In this document: positions 1 to 7,283 of the stretch, in pieces | Layout of the letters: the number at the start of each line of letters is the position of its first letter | How positions within the stretch are numbered: position 1 is the first letter of the stretch | NCBI RefSeq assembly: GCF_044772865.1 | Contig: NZ_CP173029.1 | Span: 2,046,001 to 2,110,000 of the forward strand | Direction of reading: 5' to 3' | Source: Algirhabdus cladophorae | GTDB lineage: Bacteria > Pseudomonadota > Alphaproteobacteria > Rhodobacterales > Rhodobacteraceae | DNA: 64,000 bases | Notes under the pieces: generated by a model | Databases searched by the model: none | What the model saw: only the letters and a program-made list of their open reading frames with translations | Told to the model about the DNA's origin: nothing | Position numbers and translations under genes: made by a program

Positions 1-901
1 GGCGACCCCATTTTGGTACCGTCATCAAATCCTGAAAGCTGCACAGGTAGCATCGGATCGGAAAGACCAAGGCATTTGAACGCGGTAGACGGAAGAACGT
101 CTGCAACTCAACCCGTAGATGCTGTTTTGCCCCAATATTTTCAGGCGTCAGCGTGGTCTTTTGCACGCCCCATTTGTGGTAGTTCTCGGGTGACGTATCC
201 AGCAGCGGGTTCACTGTCATTGTCCAGTTGAGCCGCCGCGCAGGCGCGCCTTGCTGGATGTTCAACAAAAACTTCAACGCCCGCACAAAGATACCCTTTT
301 CATGGGCCAAAGGCACCGGCGCGTGCCATTCGAAAAAGTTCATTCCAATGTCAAAATCCAACGACCAATCGGCTTGGGTTGTGACAATACCGGCGTCCAT
401 CCAGAGGTTGTCATCCCGTTGGTCCAAAACGCAAAAATCGCCTTGGGTCTGGCGGGTGATGTATTCCATCGGGCCATAGGGCAGCGTGGTTTCATCCAAA
501 AAGACAAAGCTATCGTCGATGCCCAGTGGCTTGTTTATCCAGCGCCAATTATTGCCGTCGCGGTGCAATTCAAACAGATCCGGATAATCCTCGGACTTGC
601 TGACCATGATCAGTTCCAGCAGGTCCCAACCGGCCAAAGTCATATGTGGCAAGGACTGACAGCGCAGCGGATCATCGGCCAGAACTAGGGCACGGTCGCG
701 CATCTCGGCCACATAATGTTCGTCTACATCGAAACGTTTTTCATAAACACTGTCCGCAGGGCCGCCGCGATGCTGTTCCATGTTCACCGAATACATGTAG
801 CTGTCTTCGTGGAACGGAAACGGAAAGCGTTTGATCGCGCGCTCGGAATTGTGGAACGAATAGTCGTCGCGGAAGGTTTCGTCGTTGAACTGCAAAGTCA
901 T
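1..901 (-). CDS. dmmC: Dimethylamine monooxygenase subunit DmmC, DUF3445 heme N-demethylase family (partial)
   Basis: The reading frame is open from an ATG at 899-901 to the left window edge, giving 300 codons and no stop, so the C-terminus is missing. The visible protein begins MTLQFNDETFRDDYSF and contains FEWHAPVPLAHEKG, LLNIQQGAPARRLNWTMTVNP and, near the cut, RLPRSNALVFPIRCYLCS. This Arg-rich C-terminal pattern is typical of the DUF3445 family of heme-dependent oxidative N-demethylases. In marine roseobacters this family member is the oxygenase-type component of DmmABC, which converts dimethylamine to methylamine plus formaldehyde. It starts one base after the dmmB stop, so it is the last visible gene of a dmmD-A-B-C operon. 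Subunit lettering is inferred from gene order and domains. Confidence 0.9.
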   Translation of the reverse strand, partial: MTLQFNDETFRDDYSFHNSERAIKRFPFPFHEDSYMYSVNMEQHRGGPADSVYEKRFDVDEHYVAEMRDRALVLADDPLRCQSLPHMTLAGWDLLELIMVSKSEDYPDLFELHRDGNNWRWINKPLGIDDSFVFLDETTLPYGPMEYITRQTQGDFCVLDQRDDNLWMDAGIVTTQADWSLDFDIGMNFFEWHAPVPLAHEKGIFVRALKFLLNIQQGAPARRLNWTMTVNPLLDTSPENYHKWGVQKTTLTPENIGAKQHLRVELQTFFRLPRSNALVFPIRCYLCSFQDLMTVPKWGR

Positions 902-902
902 A

Positions 903-1865
903 TTATCGATCCAATACTAGGGTTTTTCCCTCAAAACGGGACACGCATGGCATAATCTTCTGGCCCGAGGCCTGCTCTGCCTCCTCAAGCCAGTGATCGC
1001 GGTGAATGAACTGGCCGTCGTAGCCGATCACCGATGTTTCGCATTGCCCACAGGCCCCACCACGGCAGAGATACGGCGCATCCACCCCTTCGCGTTCCAT
1101 AGCCTCCAGCAGGCTTTCTTGTTCACCCACTTGAATAACTTTGTTGGAAACAGCCAGCTTGACCTCAAACGGCTTGCCGGGCTGTGGTGCCAGAAATTCC
1201 TCGTAATGCACGGCCTCGCGCGGCCAGCCCATTTCATCCGCTTTGCCGCGCACCCAGTCGATCATGCCTTTGGGACCGCAGACATAAACATGGGTGCCCA
1301 GCGGTTGGCCTGTCAGCAAATTGTCCAGATTGATGGCTTGGCTTTGATCGTCATAATAGACGTGGGTTTCGTTCGGGTGGTGGCTGGTCAGTTCATCCAC
1401 ATAAGACCCAAGCGCGGGCGTGCGCACGGAATAGTGCAACTCCCAATTGCCATTGAACCGTTCCAGCTGTTTGATCTGGGCCAAAAACGGCGTGATGCCG
1501 ATGCCGCCTGCGATGAAGAGATGCTTACGCGCGCGCAGATCGAGGCTGAACAGGTTGACCGGATAGCTGATCGTCATTTGATCGCCGACGGCCACTTGTG
1601 CGTGCATAAATTTCGAGCCGCCCCGCCCCTCATCATCGCGGCGCACTGAGATTGTGTAAGCCGTCTGATCCATGGGATCGGACATCAGCGAATAGGGATT
1701 GAGGCGTGTGATATCGCCGTCTTGCATTTCGACAACTGTGTGCGCGCCACCGGAAAAAGTCGGCAACAAGCCACCCGCAGTGGGTTTAAACTCGAACCGG
1801 GTGACAAGATCATTAAGAGGCACGATATCCGTGACGGTCACAGCGATTTTTTCTGCTCCGCTCAT
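903..1865 (-). CDS. dmmB: Dimethylamine monooxygenase reductase subunit DmmB (FMN / 2Fe-2S ferredoxin reductase)
   Basis: A 320-residue reductase of the phthalate dioxygenase reductase / VanB type. The N-terminal half is an FMN- or FAD-binding barrel (RLNPYSLMSDP), followed by a nucleotide-binding domain (FIAGGIGITPFLAQI, HVYVCGPKGMIDWV). The C-terminal plant-type 2Fe-2S ferredoxin domain shows CRGGACGQCETSV and a fourth cysteine in MPCVSRF. It should pass electrons from NAD(P)H to the DmmC oxygenase component. The start MSGAEKIAV at 1865 is chosen because its ATG overlaps the dmmA stop codon (ATGA), the usual sign of translational coupling. An upstream extension to 1991 lies inside dmmA and has no family support. 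Confidence 0.92.
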   Translation of the reverse strand: MSGAEKIAVTVTDIVPLNDLVTRFEFKPTAGGLLPTFSGGAHTVVEMQDGDITRLNPYSLMSDPMDQTAYTISVRRDDEGRGGSKFMHAQVAVGDQMTISYPVNLFSLDLRARKHLFIAGGIGITPFLAQIKQLERFNGNWELHYSVRTPALGSYVDELTSHHPNETHVYYDDQSQAINLDNLLTGQPLGTHVYVCGPKGMIDWVRGKADEMGWPREAVHYEEFLAPQPGKPFEVKLAVSNKVIQVGEQESLLEAMEREGVDAPYLCRGGACGQCETSVIGYDGQFIHRDHWLEEAEQASGQKIMPCVSRFEGKTLVLDR

Positions 1866-2458
1866 TCGTACAATCCTTTGGAAGGGGGCACGTTCCCAGG
1901 GTCTTCTGCATCGATGCAGACCCCTTGGTAGGCGGCCAATCGGCGTGAGTAGTGATCGCGTACAAACAGGTTCAGCCCGCAATGGCTGCACACAAACGGA
2001 TCAATTTCGACATCTTCCGTGATGCCTTTACAGTGGACACATTGCATGCGCCGCGCGATGGATCCGCGATGTTCGGTTTGAATGGCAGTGTGCGGGATAC
2101 CGGCCTGCATCGCCTCATTTTGGGCTTGGCCCATCAGTCCTTCGGTGCCCGCCAGATAGACCTGAAGCCCCACACTTGCGTCCTGCAACACGCGCTGAAT
2201 GCGCGTGACGGCGGCGGCGTAACTGGGGCCTTCGTAGAATTGCGCGGGGGTCAAAGCCCGCAATTTATCTGCAAAATCAGTGGCTCTGGGGATGTAGATA
2301 ATGTGGGTTTTGGCCATCAACTCGGGCGTTGCGATGTCCAGTATCGCCTCGGCCCCTTCGGCATCAGCAATCATCAAGTGCGCGGCCCCTTGGCGGGCCT
2401 CAAGCGTGCCATAGACCGGACGGCTTTTGATAGAGGGTGGAAAGTCAAATTTTGACAT
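1862..2458 (-). CDS. dmmA: Dimethylamine monooxygenase subunit DmmA
   Basis: A 198-residue protein starting MSKFDFPPSIKSRPVYG with a GAGG ribosome-binding site about 6 bases upstream. The C-terminal third carries two CxxC pairs, CVHCKG and CSHCGLN, spaced like a zinc ribbon or rubredoxin-type metal site, followed by DHYSRRLAAYQGVC. This matches the DmmA-like family whose C-terminal domain is a small metal-binding ribbon. It is a required subunit of dimethylamine monooxygenase in roseobacters; its exact job (structural or electron transfer) is not evident from sequence. It overlaps dmmB by 4 bases and is separated from dmmD by a strong intrinsic terminator-like hairpin. Confidence 0.88.
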   Translation of the reverse strand: MSKFDFPPSIKSRPVYGTLEARQGAAHLMIADAEGAEAILDIATPELMAKTHIIYIPRATDFADKLRALTPAQFYEGPSYAAAVTRIQRVLQDASVGLQVYLAGTEGLMGQAQNEAMQAGIPHTAIQTEHRGSIARRMQCVHCKGITEDVEIDPFVCSHCGLNLFVRDHYSRRLAAYQGVCIDAEDPGNVPPSKGLYE

Positions 2459-2482
2459 GTGTATCCTCGAAAATAGGAAAAA

Positions 2483-2505
2483 GGCGCTCTGAAGATCAGA
2501 GCGCC
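2483..2505 (-). terminator. Intra-operon hairpin with T-tract between dmmD and dmmA
   Basis: Read on the minus strand, a perfect 10-bp stem (GGCGCTCTGA / TCAGAGCGCC) with a 3-base loop is followed directly by TTTTTCC. This has all features of a Rho-independent terminator, yet it sits between dmmD and the dmmABC genes that follow in the same direction. It probably acts as a partial terminator or attenuator, or as a 3' stabiliser of the dmmD message. Confidence 0.8.
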
Positions 2506-2516
2506 CAATCGCTGCC

Positions 2517-3665
2517 CTAGCCTTTGGCCGAGCGGATCGATTTGTCTTTGTCGTAAAATGGCATGTCTTCGGCAGTCGCTGCCAGTTCTGTGCCATCTGG
2601 TTGCACGACAGTCAGCGCTGTGCCTGCCTTGGCAACCGAAGGATCAAGCCGCGCAATAGCCACGGAATAGTCGTTCAGTTCCGAAGACAGACCATAAGTG
2701 ATGACGCCCACGTCTTTGTCGCCTTGCTTGACGCGCGCGAACATCTCCATCTGATCCATGCTGTCTTTCAATTGCACACCAAAGATCTTGAAGCGTTCCT
2801 TGCCTTTGGAGGCATAGTGGTTTTCCGACCCGATAAAGCCCTCTTTGCCCGGGGATACGGTGAATTCGAGGCCCAACTCCCACAGCGTGTCGCCGCAGGT
2901 TTCGTTCTCAAACGGGAAGGTCTCGGAGTTGTCGCCGGGGTAGAACAGCAGGTAACTTTCGATGCGTAGCATATCGAGCGTACTGAACTGCACTGGGCGG
3001 ACGCCTTTATCTTTGCCGGCCTCTAGGATGTTGTCCCAGATATGAACGGCGTCTTTGGCGCGGCAGAAAATTTCGTACCCGCGCTCGCCCGTGTAGCCTG
3101 TGCGGCTGATCATAACATCGCGACCATAAAGCCGGGTTTGCATGATACCAAAATAGGCCAAATCGCGGATAGCCGGGATTTCTTCGGCCAACAGATCAAC
3201 CGAGACCGGTCCTTGCAAAGACATGTCGTGCAGGTCGTCATCAAAAAGAACCGAACAGTTTTTCGCAGCTGCGGCCGTCGTCAGTTGTTCCATGCCGATA
3301 CCAGTGCCATGCACAACCAGCCATTGGTTGACCGAGACGTGGTAGATGACGCAATCGTCGACAAACTTGCCTTCGGAATTCAGCATCGAAGCATAGCTGG
3401 CACGGCCCGGGGCAATCTTTTCAACATTGCGGGTGGTGACGCGGTCGATGACATAGGCCGCGTCTGGTCCACACACATGAACCTTTTTCAAACCGGACAC
3501 ATCCATCAGACCTGCTTTGGTGCGGATCGCCTCATAGTCAGCTTTGGCGCGTTCGGGGGTATCGTCATAGAACCAAGCGGTTCCCATACCGTTCCAGTCT
3601 TCCAACTCGCCGCCAATTTCAGCGTGCCGGTGCGCCAGCGCGGATGCTCTCCATAGAATGGCCAT
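2517..3665 (-). CDS. dmmD: DmmD, GcvT-family tetrahydrofolate-dependent protein of dimethylamine catabolism
   Basis: A 382-residue glycine-cleavage T-protein-like enzyme. Family landmarks include the N-terminal segment FYDDTPERAKADYEAIRTKAGLMD, the central DMSLQGPVS, SRTGYTGERGYEIF, and LDMLRIESYLLFYPGD, all typical of the folate-binding AMT fold. It is the first gene of the dmmDABC operon. The likely role is to capture the formaldehyde released by DmmABC on tetrahydrofolate as 5,10-methylene-THF. A strong AAGGGGGATATTTA ribosome-binding region precedes the ATG at 3665, and this region can pair with an upstream complementary sequence (see 3668-3707). Confidence 0.9.
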   Translation of the reverse strand: MAILWRASALAHRHAEIGGELEDWNGMGTAWFYDDTPERAKADYEAIRTKAGLMDVSGLKKVHVCGPDAAYVIDRVTTRNVEKIAPGRASYASMLNSEGKFVDDCVIYHVSVNQWLVVHGTGIGMEQLTTAAAAKNCSVLFDDDLHDMSLQGPVSVDLLAEEIPAIRDLAYFGIMQTRLYGRDVMISRTGYTGERGYEIFCRAKDAVHIWDNILEAGKDKGVRPVQFSTLDMLRIESYLLFYPGDNSETFPFENETCGDTLWELGLEFTVSPGKEGFIGSENHYASKGKERFKIFGVQLKDSMDQMEMFARVKQGDKDVGVITYGLSSELNDYSVAIARLDPSVAKAGTALTVVQPDGTELAATAEDMPFYDKDKSIRSAKG

Positions 3666-3667
3666 TA

Positions 3668-3707
3668 AATATCCCCCTTGGTGTTTATGAGTCTTGTTGG
3701 GGATATT
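3668..3707 (-). promoter_or_regulatory. Leader hairpin that would sequester the dmmD Shine-Dalgarno
   Basis: On the minus strand AATATCCCC (3707-3699) is a perfect 9-base complement of GGGGATATT (3676-3668), separated by 22 bases. The downstream arm contains the dmmD ribosome-binding site two bases before the ATG. In the mRNA the hairpin would occlude translation initiation of dmmD. The pairing is seen in the sequence; the regulatory role is inferred. Confidence 0.55.
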
Positions 3708-3804
3708 CAGCCTGACCGCTGCTTAAAAAGCAAGAATGATATGCAACTTTTTTTCCTGTCAGGTAATTTTTGAGACCATAGGAGCGTGCTGTTGGACCAA
3801 GGGC

Positions 3805-4446
3805 TTAAATTTCAGCCATCTTATTGGTGATCTGTTCGGCCCAGATGGCGTTGTCTCGGGCAAGGTTGTTGATCTCGGAGGCGACGACGGCAAAACCAAG
3901 TCCCGCCTCCCCTGCCCGGGCTGCCTCAATCCGGGCATTGACCGACAGAAGGGACAGCTGCCGTACAGAGTCGCTGATTTTACCAGCCAGCGTCAGGATC
4001 TCAGCGTTTACAGCTTGCGTTGTCTCGACTTGATGGGTGACTTTATCGCGCAATGCCACTTCTGCATCAGCATTGACGACCAAGCCTTGTAAGTGGGTCA
4101 ATTCGCCCTTTTCATCATAAACCGCATCGCCGCGTTCGCGCACCGAACGAACCGTACCATCGCGCATCACAATTCTATAGGCCACATCCCAAGGCACACG
4201 TTGTTCGATGGCGGCATCCACTTCACTGAAGACACGGTCTTTGTCCTCGGCGTGGGTGATGCCAACGTAGGATGCCGTTTTGTTCTGCACGATGTCATTC
4301 ATCGCATACCCTGTGATTTGGCGCACACAGCCGTTCATATAGAGCATTGTGTAATCGTCATCGTTCAAACAACGATACACAAACGCATCTGACGATTTAA
4401 AAATGCTTTCAAAAATCCCGATCGGTGTTTCGTCTAGCTCTGTCAT
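3805..4446 (-). CDS. Cytosolic PAS-domain mini chemoreceptor
   Basis: A 213-residue protein with no transmembrane segment. Residues about 10-120 form a PAS domain (FVYRCLNDDDYTMLYMNG, ITGYAMNDIV, YRIVMRDGTVRSVRERG, GLVVNADAEV), the family that often binds flavin, heme or small ligands. Residues about 125-213 are a shortened methyl-accepting signalling hairpin with the conserved tip LLSVNARIEAARAGEAGLGF and FAVVASEINNLA. The helices around the tip are only a few heptads long, much shorter than in normal receptors, and the protein ends at MAEI. The start MTELDETP is preceded by an AAGGG element. It lies between the amt unit and dmmD in the same direction, so it may tie chemotaxis or redox sensing to methylamine use. 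The ligand is unknown. Confidence 0.82.
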   Translation of the reverse strand: MTELDETPIGIFESIFKSSDAFVYRCLNDDDYTMLYMNGCVRQITGYAMNDIVQNKTASYVGITHAEDKDRVFSEVDAAIEQRVPWDVAYRIVMRDGTVRSVRERGDAVYDEKGELTHLQGLVVNADAEVALRDKVTHQVETTQAVNAEILTLAGKISDSVRQLSLLSVNARIEAARAGEAGLGFAVVASEINNLARDNAIWAEQITNKMAEI

Positions 4447-4528
4447 CCATTTGCCCTTTGCCACAGCGGTTCCTAAGCGGCATAGGCCAAACTGGTTACC
4501 AATTGGTGTTAAAGCCCCTGTCAAAATG

Positions 4529-4555
4529 AAAAAGGCCCACCTGAGGCGGGCCTTT
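4529..4555 (-). terminator. Rho-independent terminator of the amt unit
   Basis: On the minus strand AAAGGCCCGCC - TCA - GGTGGGCCTTT forms an 11-bp stem with one G-U pair, followed by a T run. It lies 24 bases after the stop of the small membrane protein downstream of amt, and so should end that transcript before the chemoreceptor gene. Confidence 0.85.
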
Positions 4556-4578
4556 CTCGTTTGTTCTAGTCCTAGTAC

Positions 4579-4752
4579 TTACTTGTCGAACCGTTTGGCT
4601 TTTTTCGCTTCTGAGCTGTGACCAATGACCAAAACGGCCACACAGATGATCGCGGCAATCGCAGTGTAGAGCCCCGGTGCAGCCGTGCCCCACCCCATGA
4701 ACATGGCCCCGTCGACCACATCCCAAGTTGCTTCGCTATAGGGAAATCCCAT
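4579..4752 (-). CDS. 57-residue single-span membrane protein encoded directly behind amt
   Basis: This small gene starts at an ATG preceded by an AAGGAGATATAGA ribosome-binding site, the best one in the neighbourhood, and ends TAA at 4579-4581. The translation is MGFPYSEATWDVVDGAMFMG, then WGTAAPGLYTAIAAIICVAV, then LVIGHSSEAKKAKRFDK. It has one hydrophobic helix of about 20 residues (roughly 27-43) followed by a basic tail, suggesting a cytoplasmic C-terminus. It begins 24 bases after the amt stop and is followed by a terminator, so it is co-transcribed with amt. I do not recognise the family. By position it could be an Amt accessory peptide, but no function is shown. Confidence 0.8.
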   Translation of the reverse strand: MGFPYSEATWDVVDGAMFMGWGTAAPGLYTAIAAIICVAVLVIGHSSEAKKAKRFDK

Positions 4753-4776
4753 TCTATATCTCCTTTTGGATGTGGG

Positions 4777-6168
4777 TTATTCGGCAGGTGCCGGTGAGTT
4801 TGGAATGCCTTCAGGATAGCCTTGGGCCGGTACTTTGACTGTATCCATGCCAGCCAATTCGGCACCTTCTGGAACGCGTAGCATGCCCATCCCCTTGAGG
4901 ATCAGCGACACAACGTAGCCGGGAACAAACCCTACCAAGAAGAACACGATGGATCCGACAATCTGGCCCACAAGGCTGATCGTTGGCACACCTGCTTCGC
5001 CTGACAACGCAGGAAAGCCTGAGGCAAACACACCCAGCATAATCATGCCATAAAGGCCGATTGTGCCGTGCACGGTCACCGCGCCAACCGCATCATCAAT
5101 GCCGCGTTTTTCAAGGAAGTTTGCACAGGTTTTCAGGATCAAACCGGCTGAAAAGGCGATGATAAAGGTCAGCGCCGGATAGTAGAGGTCCAAACCTGAG
5201 GCGGTCGAGATAATCCCGGCCAGTGCACCAGACATCATCCAGAACGGATCTTTGGTGATAATCCACGCACCGATGATCCCACCGGCAACAGCCATCAGGA
5301 TGTTAAAGCCCAAGGCCGACAACGTGATCGGTGTACCATAGATTGTGGTCGGGTTCGCGCCAGACCAGCTCCATGCTTCGCCAGGAACAATGACACAGGC
5401 CATCAAGAAGCCCCAGAAACCAACAATAATCAGCATCAAACCAACAACCGTAAGGGGCATGTTGTGCCCTGCGATTTCATTGGCGGATCCATCAGCGTTG
5501 AACTTGCCAATGCGCGGGCCGAGGTTGATCAAAACACCCAAGGCAAAGAAGCCTGCCACAGCGTGCACAAGGCCTGCCGCGCCAAAGTCGTGGACGCCCC
5601 ATTCGGTGACAAGCCAACCATCAGCGTGCCACCCCCATGCAGCGGCCAGAACCCATGCAAATGAGCCCAGCACAATGGCCAAGATCACAAAGCCCACGGT
5701 CTGGATGCGTTCAATCACAGCACCGGACATGATGGATGCGGTTGTTGCTGCAAAAAGCGCAAAAGCGCCAAAGAACACACCAGACGCTTGGTCGGCGATG
5801 TTTGGCCCCATGTACTGCGCGCTTTCGCCCCAGCCCCATGCAATCGCACTGGCATAGGCCGCCCCAGAAATGCCCGCAGGCCCTTCGCTGAGGGTAAAGC
5901 CGGTTGGGAAGCCCCAATACACCCACCATCCAAAGAAGTAGAAAGTCGGGATCATAAAGGCGAAGGCCAGTATGTTTTTCACCCCTGAGGACAACACGTT
6001 TTTCATCCGTGATGCGCCCATTTCATAGGCCAAAAAGCCTGCGTGAATGATGATCATCAAAGGGATCGTTAAGTAATAAAAGGTCTCGGCAAACATGGTG
6101 TTGGTCACACCCGCGCTGCCTTGGAGTGCGGCGACCTGGGCCGCAAGCTCTGCTATTTGTTCTTCCAC
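4777..6168 (-). CDS. amt: Ammonium transporter, Amt/MEP/Rh family
   Basis: A 463-residue protein with about 11 membrane helices and the hallmarks of Amt channels: the pore histidines in GAAGLVHAVAGFFALG and VTVHGTIGLYGMI, plus AGFLAYEMGASRMKNV in the first helices. It moves ammonium or ammonia, and possibly methylammonium, across the inner membrane. The first residues MEEQIAELAAQVAALQ form an extra N-terminal amphipathic or coiled stretch before TM1, longer than in classical AmtB. No glnK (PII) gene is adjacent; instead a small membrane protein follows. It is divergent from mgsABC-gmaS, so it is likely controlled together with methylamine use, either retaining released ammonium or importing methylamine. 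Confidence 0.93.
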   Translation of the reverse strand: MEEQIAELAAQVAALQGSAGVTNTMFAETFYYLTIPLMIIIHAGFLAYEMGASRMKNVLSSGVKNILAFAFMIPTFYFFGWWVYWGFPTGFTLSEGPAGISGAAYASAIAWGWGESAQYMGPNIADQASGVFFGAFALFAATTASIMSGAVIERIQTVGFVILAIVLGSFAWVLAAAWGWHADGWLVTEWGVHDFGAAGLVHAVAGFFALGVLINLGPRIGKFNADGSANEIAGHNMPLTVVGLMLIIVGFWGFLMACVIVPGEAWSWSGANPTTIYGTPITLSALGFNILMAVAGGIIGAWIITKDPFWMMSGALAGIISTASGLDLYYPALTFIIAFSAGLILKTCANFLEKRGIDDAVGAVTVHGTIGLYGMIMLGVFASGFPALSGEAGVPTISLVGQIVGSIVFFLVGFVPGYVVSLILKGMGMLRVPEGAELAGMDTVKVPAQGYPEGIPNSPAPAE

Positions 6169-6223
6169 TGGTCTCTCCGTGTTGTCTTTAGCTAAAGTGC
6201 GTCCATTCTTATTGTTGCGCGCG

Positions 6224-6333
6224 GACGCTAGGGAAACTCAACCATGGGTTTCCGCTTCTGGCGAGTCATTTTTTGCCGCACATGAAAAAAAGTTTCCTCA
6301 TGGTTGAGCGCTGAATTGTTTGGTGCTAGCGTC
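6224..6333. promoter_or_regulatory. Divergent amt / mgsA control region with nested inverted repeats
   Basis: Two perfect inverted repeats are nested in the 217-base space between amt (minus) and mgsA (plus). The outer pair is GACGCTAG (6224-6231) and CTAGCGTC (6326-6333). The inner pair is CTCAACCATG (6237-6246) and CATGGTTGAG (6299-6308). The gap between outer and inner arms is 5 bases on the left and 17 on the right, a difference of about one helical turn. This looks like paired binding sites for a regulator acting on both promoters. The regulator is unknown and the function is inferred. Confidence 0.6.
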
Positions 6334-6385
6334 TGAGTCGTAAGGGCCGGGCTGCCCTGAGTGCAGTTCAAAGGGAGAGACGCCA

Positions 6386-7282
6386 ATGTGCGGAATTGTG
6401 GGATTGTTCCTGAAAGACAAATCGCTTGAGCCAGAATTAGGGGCGATGCTAACCGACATGTTGGTGACGATGACTGATCGTGGCCCAGACAGCGCTGGCA
6501 TTGCAATTTATGGCGCAGATTCAGAGGCTAAAGCGAAACTGACCGTGCAGTCAGACACGCCAGATGCCGACTTTGACAAGCTGCGCAAGGATCTGCGGGC
6601 CTGCATCAAAGGCGACGTAGAGGTCAGCATCAAAAGCACCCATGCTGTGTTGGAAATGCGCGCCGATCAAGTTGCTACAGCCCGGGCAGCTTTGGCAGAT
6701 ATCCGGCCCTCAATCCGTGTGATGAGTGCTGGCGATATTATCGAGATCTACAAAGAGGTTGGACTGCCCAAAGATGTGGCACGCCGCTTTGAAGTTGAAA
6801 AAATGAGCGGAAGCCACGGAATTGGGCACACACGCATGGCCACGGAATCAGCCGTGACCACTATGGGTGCACATCCGTTTTCCACGGGAATGGACCAATG
6901 TCTGGTTCACAACGGCTCGCTGTCCAATCATAACTCGTTGCGTCGCAAGCTGCGCCGCGAAGGGGTCCATGTGGAAACCGAAAATGACAGCGAAGTGGCC
7001 GCAGCCTATCTGACCGATCAGATGAATAAGGGCGCGACCTTGGGCGAAGCGTTGGAAAGTTCATTAGACGATCTGGACGGGTTTTTTACTTTCGTTGTGG
7101 GTACCAAAGACGGTTTTGGCGTTGTGCGCGATCCCATCGCTTGCAAACCTGCGGTGATGGCAGAAACCGACCAATATGTGGCCTTTGGCAGCGAATACCG
7201 CGCTTTGGTCAACCTGCCCGGCATTGACGATGCCCGGGTTTGGGAGCCCGAGCCCGCAACCGTTTATTTCTGGAAGCACTGA
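6386..7282 (+). CDS. mgsA: N-methylglutamate synthase subunit A (class II glutamine amidotransferase domain)
   Basis: A 298-residue protein starting MCGIVGLFL, whose Cys2 becomes the N-terminal nucleophile after methionine removal, as in class II glutamine amidotransferases. Other landmarks are MTDRGPDSAGIAIYG, GIGHTRMATES and LVHNGSLSNHNSLR. In N-methylglutamate synthase this subunit corresponds to the amidotransferase domain of glutamate synthase and handles gamma-glutamylmethylamide. The gene has an AAAGGGAGAGA ribosome-binding site and ends one base before mgsB. With mgsB, mgsC and gmaS it forms an operon that turns methylamine into N-methylglutamate. Confidence 0.93.
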   Translation: MCGIVGLFLKDKSLEPELGAMLTDMLVTMTDRGPDSAGIAIYGADSEAKAKLTVQSDTPDADFDKLRKDLRACIKGDVEVSIKSTHAVLEMRADQVATARAALADIRPSIRVMSAGDIIEIYKEVGLPKDVARRFEVEKMSGSHGIGHTRMATESAVTTMGAHPFSTGMDQCLVHNGSLSNHNSLRRKLRREGVHVETENDSEVAAAYLTDQMNKGATLGEALESSLDDLDGFFTFVVGTKDGFGVVRDPIACKPAVMAETDQYVAFGSEYRALVNLPGIDDARVWEPEPATVYFWKH

Positions 7283-7283
7283 T

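Noticed and set aside
6258..6278. A sigma-54-like GG...GC element in the amt-mgsA gap
   Set aside because: The spacing between GG and GC is 13 bases instead of the required 10, so it does not fit a sigma-54 promoter.
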